51,054 nucleotides of DNA from Akkermansia sp. (GCA_017399165.1 JAFQEF010000127.1:1-51054); one strand, 5' to 3'; counted from the stretch's first letter, positions 26,111-35,002 are shown. The notes: generated from the sequence alone by a model not told the origin. Numbers and translations: made by a program.

Positions 26111-26569
26111 TTACAATGAATCCGTACAGGCTGTATATTCAAATTGTTCACAAACACTGACCCCGTATCTGCGATTCGATTTTGCAACGTATGTTTCTCT
26201 CGGCAATGGGCTGAATCCGGCTTCCATGGAGCTGTCCAGCTGGCTGAGCAAGGCCCTGTTTCCCTTATTCATGCTCGGTTGGCACCCTCTGTCTATAGCA
26301 GCGCTGTCTGCATGGAGCTCATTTGCCACGGGCTCCTTGTGCATCAGATACCCGTACACCACAAATCCCGACAGCACGAGGCAAGCCGCCACCACCTGTG
26401 CCGATATCCTATAAAACCGTTCACGCGCCACGCGATTAGCTACACCATCAATTTCACGGAGCAGTCTTTCCGTTAACTCATCGCTCATGCGGCAGCATTG
26501 TCTGTCGTGCTCGGCCATCTCATGCAGCAGAGCTTCAACATCATCACATGTATAGCGTTCTTTTTTCAT
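26111..26569 (-). CDS. Putative membrane anti-sigma factor
   Basis: A 152-aa single-pass membrane protein with a cytoplasmic N-terminus of about 54 residues (acidic, with a CR/CC pair at 24-26), a membrane helix at about 55-76 and an exported C-terminal half. Its ATG overlaps the sigma factor stop (ATGA, 26566-26569) and is preceded by AGGAGA, so the two are translationally coupled. This layout and topology fit an ECF anti-sigma factor. A classic zinc anti-sigma motif is not clear and no family hit can be claimed; an in-frame upstream extension to 26689 lies inside the sigma gene and is rejected. Confidence 0.72.
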   Translation of the reverse strand: MKKERYTCDDVEALLHEMAEHDRQCCRMSDELTERLLREIDGVANRVARERFYRISAQVVAACLVLSGFVVYGYLMHKEPVANELHADSAAIDRGCQPSMNKGNRALLSQLDSSMEAGFSPLPRETYVAKSNRRYGVSVCEQFEYTACTDSL

Positions 26570-27099
26570 ACATCTTCTCCTGATAAGTTGTTTCGCAGTT
26601 GTACCAGCGCGGCACGCAAACGTGCTCTTACGGTAGATTCCGGCATATTCAGTCGCCTGGCTATCTCTGTTACCGGTAATTCGTCCCATATTTTCATGAA
26701 AACGATACGGCGATTAAGCGGTGCCAATGCCTCAAGCATTTGCCGAAGCTGCCTGTGTTGTGCATTGGCATCCGTCGGCGGAAACACAAAAGACTCAACC
26801 ATCTCGGCCTCGCCATATCGACGCTCGGCCTCTAAACGGCGGATATTCTTTTGCTTTTGCCGGATGGCTGCATTGCGGATGGCTGTGTATGTGTACGGCA
26901 GCCACTCATGTTGAGGCAATTTTCCCTTGAGGAACGAGTTGGTAACTTTACCGATTACCTCAGATAACAAGTATTCTGCATCTGTCATGCTATCCACTTG
27001 TCTCAAGGTAAACCCCATCAGCAAATGCCTGTGCGCAAGAAACCACCCCGAACATTCCTGCCGAAGCTGTTTATTGCGTCTGGAAAATGGATAAAACAT
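26566..27099 (-). CDS. RNA polymerase sigma factor, ECF-like
   Basis: A 177-aa sigma70-family protein. Region 2 is at about residues 38-90 (TDAEYLLSEVIGKV... PYTYTAIRNAAIRQKQK) and region 4 at about 122-172, with the helix-turn-helix ELPVTEIARRLNMPESTVRARLRAAL. The reading frame stays open to 27483, but the extra sequence has low-complexity composition and overlaps a divergent lipoprotein gene. The ATG at 27099 is supported by a TTGCCA/TATAAT promoter ending 9 nt upstream. That housekeeping-type promoter suggests basal expression from the main sigma factor. It overlaps the anti-sigma gene by 4 nt. Confidence 0.85.
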   Translation of the reverse strand: MFYPFSRRNKQLRQECSGWFLAHRHLLMGFTLRQVDSMTDAEYLLSEVIGKVTNSFLKGKLPQHEWLPYTYTAIRNAAIRQKQKNIRRLEAERRYGEAEMVESFVFPPTDANAQHRQLRQMLEALAPLNRRIVFMKIWDELPVTEIARRLNMPESTVRARLRAALVQLRNNLSGEDV

Positions 27100-27108
27100 G
27101 CAGTTCTC

Positions 27109-27137
27109 ATTATATATAATCATTCTCAGCATGGCAA
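27109..27137 (-). promoter_or_regulatory. Promoter of the sigma/anti-sigma/PDZ operon
   Basis: Minus strand: TTGCCA (27137-27132), 17-bp spacer, TATAAT (27114-27109), 9 nt to the ATG at 27099. It fixes the sigma factor start. Confidence 0.75.
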
Positions 27138-27235
27138 ACCGCCACTTTTTTTGAAAAAAATTGAAAAAAATCCATTTTTTACTGCGAATTCGTAGCTGAG
27201 ATGTGTTAACATAGGTGTAGAGAGAAGAGATTCTT

Positions 27236-28054
27236 ATGAAAGACAAACACATCGGTATGAAGAACGGATTCTGCATTATTGGGAACAAAGCAGGATTTTC
27301 CGGTTGGCTGGTCAACCTGTTGGTGGGTCTGTTTCTGGCTACAGGTGTTTTGGCGTTGGTTGGCTGTGCACAAAAAACATCAGTATTCGGCGGTAAAAAA
27401 TTAGTGTTAGAGATTCCGGATTCTCCTATGAGTTTCGAGTTTCCGCATGGGGATGAATATTGTTTGACGAGGGGAGAAAACACGGAGCTCCCGTTCCGCA
27501 GTTATCACTGTTATGATGCCGCCAAACAAGAGTTTTACGAGGAAAGCGAAATACTCAACGTGCATGATGGTTGTGGTTCTTCGCTATGGCATTTGAATTT
27601 TACTACCCCCACAACAGGCAAAGCCACGTTGCTTCGGAAACACCCCTGGTCGTTTCAAACCAAGAACATAGGGTATACTGTACCGTTTCGGGTAGCCCCC
27701 TTATCCGCAGCCTCGGTAGAAATAAGTATCTATCCCTATGGTGAAACAAAGCGATTAACCGGAGAAGCTGCGGAGGCACTGCGCCGCGAACTCAGAACAT
27801 TATACGACTCTTCGACCGAACGAAAATTGAACAGAGACGTAGGCCCCACACTGACGGCTGAAGGGGCGATTTCCGGCCATGCTCAGGATAATTCACCGCT
27901 GCTGGATATTGAAGATGGAGAGCAATTGTGGTACATTGCGCGAGGATTGAATGAGGATGAAGCATTGCTCATATCCCACGATTCTAATCCGTGTCGCGTG
28001 CCGAATCAGCAAAAAATGCGTCTCCTTTTGAAAAATCTCGGCATGAAGTATTAA
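27236..28054 (+). CDS. Putative lipoprotein, unknown function
   Basis: A 272-aa protein with a long basic N-region, a hydrophobic helix at about residues 22-42 and a lipobox-like LVGC with Cys near residue 44. The mature part is rich in aromatic residues and short beta-like stretches. No known domain was recognised. It is divergent from the sigma factor operon, with 136 bp between the two starts, so it is a candidate target or partner of that system. A TAACAT box at 27207-27212 is a possible -10 site. Confidence 0.7.
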   Translation: MKDKHIGMKNGFCIIGNKAGFSGWLVNLLVGLFLATGVLALVGCAQKTSVFGGKKLVLEIPDSPMSFEFPHGDEYCLTRGENTELPFRSYHCYDAAKQEFYEESEILNVHDGCGSSLWHLNFTTPTTGKATLLRKHPWSFQTKNIGYTVPFRVAPLSAASVEISIYPYGETKRLTGEAAEALRRELRTLYDSSTERKLNRDVGPTLTAEGAISGHAQDNSPLLDIEDGEQLWYIARGLNEDEALLISHDSNPCRVPNQQKMRLLLKNLGMKY

Positions 28055-28080
28055 AAACAAACGCAATCATTCTTTTATTT

Positions 28081-28731
28081 ATGAACACATTGCTGAGAAT
28101 CCTTGCCACCACTGCCCTCTGCCTTGTGGCGATGGGGCTGAGCTCATGTGTATGGACTCGGGTTAGCACCCACACCCTGACTGATGCTGTAGGTAAGGAA
28201 GCATATTATGGTAATCTTAAAGCGGACTCTATAGAAATATATCGCAGAAATGGAGTCTATTATGCGAAACATGCTTTCTATGAGGCTCCGGCCAGGGGGG
28301 CATTGCTCAGTTACGGCATATTCAGCAAGAATAATCAATGGTGTGAGATTTATTTGAGTCGTCGCCCTGAATACGTTCAAGGCATGGAGCAGGTATATCT
28401 GTATCGTGCTCTGGAAGATTACGAGCAAGATGAGCTTTTTCCTAATACTATTTACAAAAATCCACATTCAGGGGAAGAATATCTGACTCAGGAGTATTTT
28501 AAGGACGCAAAACCAGTGCTCATTGTTGCTGATAAAGAAAAGCTTTCATACATATCCAAGCCGGGAAAAAATGAGGAGTTGCTGCCTGCGCAGCGAGGGG
28601 TGGGAAATTATGCTATGGCCCCCGTTACCGCAGTATTGTACGTGGCAGATGTTGCCATGACCGTTGGAGCTACAACGGCTTCATGGCTGGTTATTAATAT
28701 ACCCGCATTGTTATTGTTTACCATCTTTTAA
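28081..28731 (+). CDS. Putative lipoprotein, unknown function
   Basis: A 216-aa protein with a lipoprotein signal: MNTLLRILATTALCLVAMGLSSC, lipid-modified Cys at residue 23. The mature part ends in two hydrophobic stretches (about residues 175-216, AVLYVADVAMTVGATTASWLVINIPALLLF). The start is placed at ATG 28081 rather than an in-frame ATG at 27991, which lies inside the previous gene. It follows the 27236 lipoprotein gene by 26 nt, in the same direction. The signal-peptide DNA is closely similar to that at 24003-24031. No family was recognised. Confidence 0.7.
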   Translation: MNTLLRILATTALCLVAMGLSSCVWTRVSTHTLTDAVGKEAYYGNLKADSIEIYRRNGVYYAKHAFYEAPARGALLSYGIFSKNNQWCEIYLSRRPEYVQGMEQVYLYRALEDYEQDELFPNTIYKNPHSGEEYLTQEYFKDAKPVLIVADKEKLSYISKPGKNEELLPAQRGVGNYAMAPVTAVLYVADVAMTVGATTASWLVINIPALLLFTIF

Positions 28732-28741
28732 GAGAGAATCG

Positions 28742-31669
28742 TTACTCGGAGGCATCGGCAGGTGATTTTACGCGAACAGAGATAACTTTGTCCGGCAGGT
28801 CGTTCGCTCTGATAGTCAGTTTAACCGTGCCTCGCGCTTTGCGTTCTGCACGAAGCACAACAACAATGCGCCCGTTGAAAAACTCTTGTCGGGAGCTTTG
28901 CATGCAGGTATGGTCAAGAGGATTGCCATTGCAAGCGCCGATGAGTACGGCCGGGCCTTCAACCTCGAAGCTGACTTTGCGGCAATCCGTGGGCACAACA
29001 TGCCCGTTTTTATCTTCCACCGCCACAGAGATAAACACCAAATCATGCCCGTTGCCGATGATTTCTCTGCGATCTGCCGTGGCAGATACGCAAGCCCCCT
29101 TACCGGTGGTGCAGCGAGAAGCCTGCGCCCACGGTTGCCCGTTTTTGCGCACCACAACCTTAAGCTCCCCGGGTTGATATTTAACATCCTCCCAGACAAA
29201 ACGATGACCGTTTTTACAGATATTAACACCGCCTTGGGAAAAATGGGCACCTTCTCCCTTACGGCGGACCCCTTGGCTTTTACCGTTAAGGAAAAGCTCA
29301 GCCTCATCACCGGAAGAAAAACACATGACGGGGGTCACCAGCCCCTCGCGCCCCGGCCAATTCCAATGGGGTAACAAATGCGCATGGCGCTCTTGCGGGG
29401 ACCAACGGCTGCGATACAGATAATAAGTATCCTTGGGGAACCCGGCCATATCAATGATACCGAAGTAAGAACTGCGAGAGGGAGCCTTGTTACCTAACTT
29501 GCGGAACTCTCGCATGATAGCCTTGCGCCTATTTTTCGGTAAGTCTTTGATGTTATTTTCAATAGAGGCATCCTGGTTATAGGGGGTGGGTTCTCCTAAA
29601 TAATCAAAGCCGGTCCACACAAACTCCCCGGCCACATTCGGCACGGCATCTTGCGCGGTGAACTCAGCATCCGGGCAATATCCCCAACCGGGGGCAGATA
29701 ACCCATAAGCACTCACCTGAAAAGGCTCCACCCCCGAGCCTGTATACCCGCCTTTTACATCCCACCGCAAAGGAAACACGTAGGTATCTCTTGTGCCGAC
29801 ACAGGAGGCGGTTTCTGAACCGAAAAAAGGTCTGCCGGGGCGTTTTTTCACATAGCGGCCATAATGGGACGGCTTATAATTGTACCCAAAGACACCCTGC
29901 GTATCCCCGAACCCGTTGAAAGCGCCATCCCCGGCATTGGTGCCTACCGTATAAGGGCGTGTAGCGTCGTAGCGTTGCATTTCATCTCGCAGAGCAGATG
30001 ATATTTGCACGCCGTCTCCGCGTGTAATTTCGGGCACTTCATTACCACCGCTCCAAGCAATGATGCAGGGGTGGTTGCGATCCCTGAGCATGAATTGACG
30101 CACGTCTTTTTTCCACCACGATGCCCATAAAATATGGTAGCCGTTTACTTTGTTGTATTTTTTGTATTTCCAGATATCAAAGAGCTCATTCACCACAAGG
30201 ATGCCGTGTTTGTCACACAGGTCAAGCACTTGAGGGGCGGGCGGGTTATGAGCCATGCGGATGGCATTACAGCCCATATTTTTGAGGATTTCAATTTTAC
30301 GCTCATAAGCACGCTCATAAAAAGCCGCGCCGAGCGGGCCCAGGTCGTGGTGCTCACACACGCCCTTTATTTGCACCCGTTGGCCGTTGAGGTAAAAGCC
30401 ATCTGCCCGCCAATCTATGGTACGCACCCCGAATGTTGTTTTACGGGCGTCCAAGCGTCTCCCCTTCAACCGCATAACAGTTTCAAGCTCATACAAGTGC
30501 GGGGACTCACAGCTCCACAATTCAGGATACGGTATCACCAATTCTTGCTCAACGGTTTTCTCGCTTTCCGGGGGAACGGAGAGAGTGGAGGGAAATGACA
30601 CAACATCATCTACATACTGGGTTAATTCAACATCCACCTTTGTAGTACCGGTATTGCGTACAGTTGTTTGCACTTTCAACAAGGCGTACTCTTCTGTAAC
30701 CTCCGGGGTTGTTACATACACTCCCCATTGGTCTATATGCACGGGGGTAGTTTTCTCCAACCGGACATGGCGGTAAATACCGGCCCCGGGATACCAACGG
30801 GTAGATTGCGGTTTGTTGCTTGCCAACACATCCACCACATTCTTTTTACCCCCACGCAAATACGGGGTAATATCCACCCTGAAAGAGCTGTAACCATACG
30901 CCCATTCCCCTGCTTTACAACCGTTTACGAATACTTGAGGATTTGACATAACGCCGTCAAAATCCAAATAATATCGCTCCTTATCTGCATCAAAAGCCGA
31001 CGGTATGTTAAACTCACGGCGGTACCAACCATAGCCCACCCACGGTAATTTACCCGTTTCATTAGGTTCGTCCGGCAAAAATCGGCTTTCTATCGCCCAG
31101 TCATGCGGGAGCTGAACTTTGCGGAATCCCCTTGCATCAAAATCCACCTTAGTCTCGGCATACACCGGGGGCAAAGGCAGTATGCGCCCGGAGGCGTTTC
31201 TGAACTCTACCTCGCGTACACTTGCCCAGTTTCCCTTGCCTTTTACCGTAATTTTTATGGATTGAAGCTTGCGCCCGCCCACATCTATCTCTGAGACATC
31301 TCCCTTAGTAGTAAGCTCTTGTGTTTCTGTTTGTTTTCCGTAATCCAGCAATACAGATACAATTTTAGCCTTATCATTCTCCCACAATATACGCACGGTG
31401 TGTACCCTTTCTTTAAACCGAGGCGTTATCTCTAAATAATGCCCGGGCTTGGCATCTTTGGCTGCCCAACGGGTAAAGGCTAAACCATCCACCGCATTGG
31501 CAGCCGGATTCGCGGCTTCTTCACTATCTGCTTTTACTACATCCGCCTGCACCGCCGGTGCCTCTTTGCCGTAGTACTTGAATACCCACCCATCATCAAA
31601 GGAAACACGAGATCCGCCATAGGCATTCATAACCAATGCTAATAACATCACTAAAACCGGAAATCTCAT
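28742..31669 (-). CDS. Exported GH2 glycoside hydrolase (beta-galactosidase-like) with nested F5/8-type domain
   Basis: A 975-aa exported enzyme (signal peptide at residues 1-18). The GH2 sugar-binding domain starts at RVSFDDGWVF (21-30), is interrupted by an F5/8 type C-like domain at about 38-158 (NAVDGLAFTRW, YLEITPRFKERVHTVRILW, NWASVREVEF), and resumes at RKVQLPHDW (183-191). The Ig-like domain and TIM barrel follow: GVCEHHDLG (436-444), NAIRMAHNPP (468-477), acid/base Glu544 in SGGNEV, and probable nucleophile Glu619 in GSETAS. The C-terminus is Ig-like. It would cleave beta-linked sugars, plausibly galactose on mucin or plant glycans, in the periplasm or outside the cell. The substrate is not determined. 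Confidence 0.9.
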   Translation of the reverse strand: MRFPVLVMLLALVMNAYGGSRVSFDDGWVFKYYGKEAPAVQADVVKADSEEAANPAANAVDGLAFTRWAAKDAKPGHYLEITPRFKERVHTVRILWENDKAKIVSVLLDYGKQTETQELTTKGDVSEIDVGGRKLQSIKITVKGKGNWASVREVEFRNASGRILPLPPVYAETKVDFDARGFRKVQLPHDWAIESRFLPDEPNETGKLPWVGYGWYRREFNIPSAFDADKERYYLDFDGVMSNPQVFVNGCKAGEWAYGYSSFRVDITPYLRGGKKNVVDVLASNKPQSTRWYPGAGIYRHVRLEKTTPVHIDQWGVYVTTPEVTEEYALLKVQTTVRNTGTTKVDVELTQYVDDVVSFPSTLSVPPESEKTVEQELVIPYPELWSCESPHLYELETVMRLKGRRLDARKTTFGVRTIDWRADGFYLNGQRVQIKGVCEHHDLGPLGAAFYERAYERKIEILKNMGCNAIRMAHNPPAPQVLDLCDKHGILVVNELFDIWKYKKYNKVNGYHILWASWWKKDVRQFMLRDRNHPCIIAWSGGNEVPEITRGDGVQISSALRDEMQRYDATRPYTVGTNAGDGAFNGFGDTQGVFGYNYKPSHYGRYVKKRPGRPFFGSETASCVGTRDTYVFPLRWDVKGGYTGSGVEPFQVSAYGLSAPGWGYCPDAEFTAQDAVPNVAGEFVWTGFDYLGEPTPYNQDASIENNIKDLPKNRRKAIMREFRKLGNKAPSRSSYFGIIDMAGFPKDTYYLYRSRWSPQERHAHLLPHWNWPGREGLVTPVMCFSSGDEAELFLNGKSQGVRRKGEGAHFSQGGVNICKNGHRFVWEDVKYQPGELKVVVRKNGQPWAQASRCTTGKGACVSATADRREIIGNGHDLVFISVAVEDKNGHVVPTDCRKVSFEVEGPAVLIGACNGNPLDHTCMQSSRQEFFNGRIVVVLRAERKARGTVKLTIRANDLPDKVISVRVKSPADASE

Positions 31670-31678
31670 TGATTTGAT

Positions 31679-31707
31679 TTAATACCATAATTCCTACAAC
31701 AATACAA
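31679..31707 (-). promoter_or_regulatory. Promoter of the GH2 gene
   Basis: Minus strand: TTGTAT (31707-31702), 17-bp spacer, TATTAA (31684-31679), 9 nt to the ATG at 31669. Confidence 0.6.
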
Positions 31708-31752
31708 GAGAAAAGTTTCTACGTAAAAAAACGCACATGGCAAGATTGATTC

Positions 31753-31782
31753 TTGCTAGGACAAAATGCCATATGTTATACT
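31753..31782 (+). promoter_or_regulatory. Promoter of the M23-nadD-acyltransferase operon
   Basis: TTGCTA (31753-31758), 18-bp spacer, TATACT (31777-31782), 6 nt to the ATG at 31789. It supports that start over an in-frame one at 31753, which would begin in the -35 box. Confidence 0.7.
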
Positions 31783-31788
31783 GTTGCC

Positions 31789-32472
31789 ATGGTACGTTTT
31801 TTTCAAATAATCACCGCATTCGCACTTTTATTGGCAGGCATAGGCTTGCAGCAGGCTAAGGCTGCGGTGTGGGCGAAGTTTTCTGAGGATGGCAAATGGG
31901 CCTTGGTACCGCTGGCAGACGGGTTTGATTTTCCCGTAGGTAAGCCCAATGGAGACGGTTATTACAAAGCACGAGGCTTGCGTTTGAAAGCCCCGCGCCA
32001 TTTGGGAGAGGACTGGAACGGCAACGGCGGCGGCAACTCTGATTTGGGAGACCCCGTGTACACCATCGGGCACGGGCTGGTCACCTATGCCGATGATGCC
32101 AAAGGGCGTTGGGGCAAGGTAGTGATTGTACGCCACGCTTTCCGAGACCCCAAAAGCGGGCGCGTGCTATGCTGCCAAACGCTTTACGGGCACTTGGATC
32201 GCATTGATGTAAAGCTGGGGCAACTGGTGGGGCGTGGCGACCAAATTGGCACCATCGGCACCAACAACGGCATGTTCCCTGCCCATTTGCACGCAGAGCT
32301 GCACTACAATATATTGGCAAACTGCGGGCAACAAGGTATCCCCAAAACGGCAAAAAACTACGGAGACCTCACCTCGTTCATTAACCACTACCGCAGGCTC
32401 AAAAGAGAGCTTACCTTTGTGAAAGTGCCTGTGGGGTGCTTCTTGCCATACAAGGATACCGAAGGATTATAA
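31789..32472 (+). CDS. Exported M23-family (LytM-type) peptidase
   Basis: A 227-aa exported protein with a signal peptide (MVRFFQIITAFALLLAGIGLQQAKA). The M23 zinc peptidase domain has HLGEDW (first His and Asp ligands, about residues 71-76), GDPVYTIGHGLVTYADD, VIVRHAF, LYGHLDRIDVKLGQ and the HLHAEL motif (final His ligands). It probably cuts peptidoglycan cross-bridges in the periplasm. All metal ligands appear present, so it is likely active rather than a degenerate EnvC-type regulator. It leads a likely operon with nadD (14-nt gap) and an acyltransferase. Confidence 0.88.
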   Translation: MVRFFQIITAFALLLAGIGLQQAKAAVWAKFSEDGKWALVPLADGFDFPVGKPNGDGYYKARGLRLKAPRHLGEDWNGNGGGNSDLGDPVYTIGHGLVTYADDAKGRWGKVVIVRHAFRDPKSGRVLCCQTLYGHLDRIDVKLGQLVGRGDQIGTIGTNNGMFPAHLHAELHYNILANCGQQGIPKTAKNYGDLTSFINHYRRLKRELTFVKVPVGCFLPYKDTEGL

Positions 32473-32486
32473 CACTACATCCATTC

Positions 32487-33044
32487 ATGAAAACGTGTTT
32501 GTTCGGAGGCTCGTTTGACCCGATTCACAGCGGGCACCTGGCAATAGCACAAGCTGCGGTGGAGCAAGGGGGGGCCGAGCGTGTGGTATTTCTGCCCGCG
32601 GCCTGTTCACCGTTCAAAACGGGTAAAACGGCATACTTCCCTGCCGAGCATAGGCTCGATATGTTGTACCGCGCCACACAGGGAATTGCTTGGGCGGAGG
32701 TGTCTGACCTGGATTTAATTTTACCGCCTCCCAGTTGGAGCTGGAGACTTGTGGAGGTTTGGCGACAACAACACCCGCAAGATGAGCTCTTTTGGTTGAT
32801 GGGCACAGACCAGTGGGAGCTTTTGCATAAATGGGCACGCTATGACTACCTGACAGAGCACCTGCACTTTATCGTATACCACAGGGGCACCCCCCCGCAA
32901 CCGCGTGAGGGCGTGAGAGCCACCTTTATCTCCGGGGAGCATCCGGCCTCCTCATCAGCCATTCGCCAAGCCCTGCAAAACGGCACCCCCGTGCCGCAAG
33001 ATTGGATTCCGCAAGGACTGGGGCAATACCCGCAACCGCATTGA
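32487..33044 (+). CDS. nadD: Nicotinate-nucleotide adenylyltransferase
   Basis: A 185-aa enzyme that adenylates nicotinate mononucleotide in NAD synthesis. It begins with the nucleotidyltransferase motif GGSFDPIHSGHL (residues 6-17, containing the GHxGH-like HSGHL) and ends with SSSAIRQAL, the ISSTxIR-type motif; WLMGTDQWELLHKW lies between. The ATG at 32487 is chosen because the fold begins immediately; an in-frame start at 32436 lies inside the M23 gene. Length is slightly short but within family range. Confidence 0.93.
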   Translation: MKTCLFGGSFDPIHSGHLAIAQAAVEQGGAERVVFLPAACSPFKTGKTAYFPAEHRLDMLYRATQGIAWAEVSDLDLILPPPSWSWRLVEVWRQQHPQDELFWLMGTDQWELLHKWARYDYLTEHLHFIVYHRGTPPQPREGVRATFISGEHPASSSAIRQALQNGTPVPQDWIPQGLGQYPQPH

Positions 33045-33051
33045 ACAAGCC

Positions 33052-34083
33052 ATGTCAAGCAGCCATAAACAAAGCCACATCTTTTACCTGAGCGCACTGA
33101 CGGTAATATCTGCCTTGGCAGTTGTTGTGCTGCATTGTAACGGGGTATTCTGGCACAAGCCCACGGGGCATGTATGGCTGAGTGCCTGCCTGATAGAAAG
33201 CCTCTTTTACTTTGCCGTACCCGTGTTCTTCATGATAAGCGGCTGTACCCTCATCGACTACGGTAAAAGATACAGCACCGCCACCTTTTTCAAAAAGCGA
33301 GCTAAACGCACATTGGTGCCGTTTCTTCTGTGGTCCGGTATAGCTGCAGTGTTCATGTGGAGCCTGTACCCCGAGCTGGATTGGAGTGTGAGCTATGTGG
33401 TAAGCGGTATTCTGAATCATCGGTTCATGGACATTTATTGGTTTTTTCTGCCTTTATTTGCCATTTACCTGAGCATGCCCGTGCTTACGGATGTACAACA
33501 CAAGGTGCGCACGTTCTGCTACATGATTCTTTTCTGGCTGGTGAGCGTTTGCTTATTCTCATTTCTCAGAGCATGTGGCGTACCGGATATTCCACACAGC
33601 TTGGCAGCCCCCGTTTGCGGTGGATTTTTGGTATACCCCCTGCTGGGCTATGTGCTGCACCACACAGAGTTACGCAAAACAGCCAGACTGTTGATATACG
33701 CAGGCGGCATAGTGTCCACGGCGGCGCATTTCTGGTTCACCTATGCCTGCACGCCCGAGGGAGGGGACATATTCGGGTTCTTTTGTGACTACCTGCACCT
33801 TTGCACTGTGTTACAAGCCATGGCGGTATTTGTTTTCGTTAAATATCGGGCAACAGCCTGGAGCAAAAGTACACGAGTACAACGCAGTATTCTCTATCTG
33901 CAACCCGCAGCATTCGGCATTTATTTGAGCCACCAATACATCATCTACCTGATGAATGAGCTGGGGGTGGATGAAGGCTCCCTGCTCTACCGCACCGTGG
34001 GAGCCTTATGTATTTTCCTGATACTCGCCTGCACCATACGCCTACTGCAACGCATCAAATGGCTACGCATTCTTTTGCCCTGA
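33052..34083 (+). CDS. Acyltransferase family 3 (OafA-like) membrane protein
   Basis: A 343-aa polytopic inner-membrane protein with about 10 hydrophobic helices, resembling the acyltransferase 3 family that acetylates surface polysaccharides or lipids. Family-like features are the first helix ending in VVVLHCNGVFW (about residues 24-34), the cytoplasmic basic loop FFKKRAKRTLVPFLLWSG (about 81-98), and YWFFLPLFAIYL. It starts 7 nt after nadD. It could modify O-antigen or peptidoglycan, fitting the neighbouring M23 peptidase. The target is not known. Confidence 0.82.
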   Translation: MSSSHKQSHIFYLSALTVISALAVVVLHCNGVFWHKPTGHVWLSACLIESLFYFAVPVFFMISGCTLIDYGKRYSTATFFKKRAKRTLVPFLLWSGIAAVFMWSLYPELDWSVSYVVSGILNHRFMDIYWFFLPLFAIYLSMPVLTDVQHKVRTFCYMILFWLVSVCLFSFLRACGVPDIPHSLAAPVCGGFLVYPLLGYVLHHTELRKTARLLIYAGGIVSTAAHFWFTYACTPEGGDIFGFFCDYLHLCTVLQAMAVFVFVKYRATAWSKSTRVQRSILYLQPAAFGIYLSHQYIIYLMNELGVDEGSLLYRTVGALCIFLILACTIRLLQRIKWLRILLP

Positions 34084-34110
34084 TTTTATCGCAAAATTAA
34101 GGCATAGAGC

Positions 34111-34139
34111 TTGCGCAACAAGGGCAAACATGGTATACT
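34111..34139 (+). promoter_or_regulatory. Promoter of the aguB-Gfo-hrpA group
   Basis: TTGCGC (34111-34116), 17-bp spacer, TATACT (34134-34139), 6 nt to the ATG at 34146. It supports that start over an in-frame ATG at 34140. Confidence 0.72.
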
Positions 34140-34145
34140 GTGGGC

Positions 34146-35000
34146 ATGCCCAAGATTGCACTGATTCAGCAAGAGGCCGTGGCAGACCCGGCAGAAAACA
34201 AGCGTTTGCAGATGAATGCCATACGCGAAGCCGCTGCCGGCGGTGCACAGATTGTCTGCACACAAGAGATGTGCACCACCCTATATTTCTGCCGCACGCA
34301 AGATTGTGAGCTGTTCAACACGGCAGACCCCATCCCCGGCCCGTGGACGGATGAACTGTGCGCCTTGGCTCAAGAGCTTGGGGTCGTTATTGTGGCCGCC
34401 GGATTCGAGAAACGCGCCACAGGTATTTACCACAACACCGCATGGGTGATTGATGCAGACGGAACCTTCTTGGGCATGTACCGCAAAATGCATATTCCGC
34501 AAGACCCCGGTTTTGAGGAGAAGTTCTATTTTACCCCGGGCGATTTGGGTTACAAGAGTTTTGAGACCCGCTACGGGAAAATCGGCGTGCTGATATGCTG
34601 GGACCAATGGTACCCCGAGGCCGCCAGGCTCACTGCCATGCAAGGGGCAGAGATCATCTTCTACCCCACCGCCATTGGTTGGATTCCCGGGGAGGAAGAG
34701 CTCTATACAGCACAACACTGCGCTTGGGAAACCGTGCAGCGTGGGCATGCAGTGGCCAACGGGTGCTACGTATGCGCCGTCAACCGTTGCGGGGTGGAGG
34801 GTGAAACCACCTTCTGGGGGCAAAGTTTTGTGGCAGATTACTGCGGGCAAATTGTTGCCAAAGCCCCTGTAAAAGAGCGCACCATTTTGTATGCAGATTT
34901 AGACTTGAACGCCTTGGAGTCTCACCGCCGTATCTGGCCGTTTTTCCGAGACCGTCGCATAGATTCCTACAGCGGAATCACCCAACGTTGGGGTAAATAA
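34146..35000 (+). CDS. aguB: N-carbamoylputrescine amidase (nitrilase family)
   Basis: A 284-aa carbon-nitrogen hydrolase. The catalytic triad is visible: Glu in CTQEMC (about residue 43), Lys in YRKMHIPQDPGFEEKFYF (about 117) and Cys in GVLICWDQWYPEAARL (about 153). The DQWYPEAAR segment, ALIQQ start and C-terminal FFRDRRIDSY match the N-carbamoylputrescine amidase subfamily, which makes putrescine from agmatine-derived N-carbamoylputrescine. The partner agmatine deiminase (aguA) is not in the window, so the pathway is inferred. It ends 2 nt before the next gene. Confidence 0.87.
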   Translation: MPKIALIQQEAVADPAENKRLQMNAIREAAAGGAQIVCTQEMCTTLYFCRTQDCELFNTADPIPGPWTDELCALAQELGVVIVAAGFEKRATGIYHNTAWVIDADGTFLGMYRKMHIPQDPGFEEKFYFTPGDLGYKSFETRYGKIGVLICWDQWYPEAARLTAMQGAEIIFYPTAIGWIPGEEELYTAQHCAWETVQRGHAVANGCYVCAVNRCGVEGETTFWGQSFVADYCGQIVAKAPVKERTILYADLDLNALESHRRIWPFFRDRRIDSYSGITQRWGK

Positions 35001-35002
35001 GC

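Noticed and set aside
27100..27483. A 128-codon N-terminal extension of the sigma factor
   Set aside because: It lies across the sigma promoter and antisense to the start of the divergent lipoprotein gene, and its composition is not protein-like.
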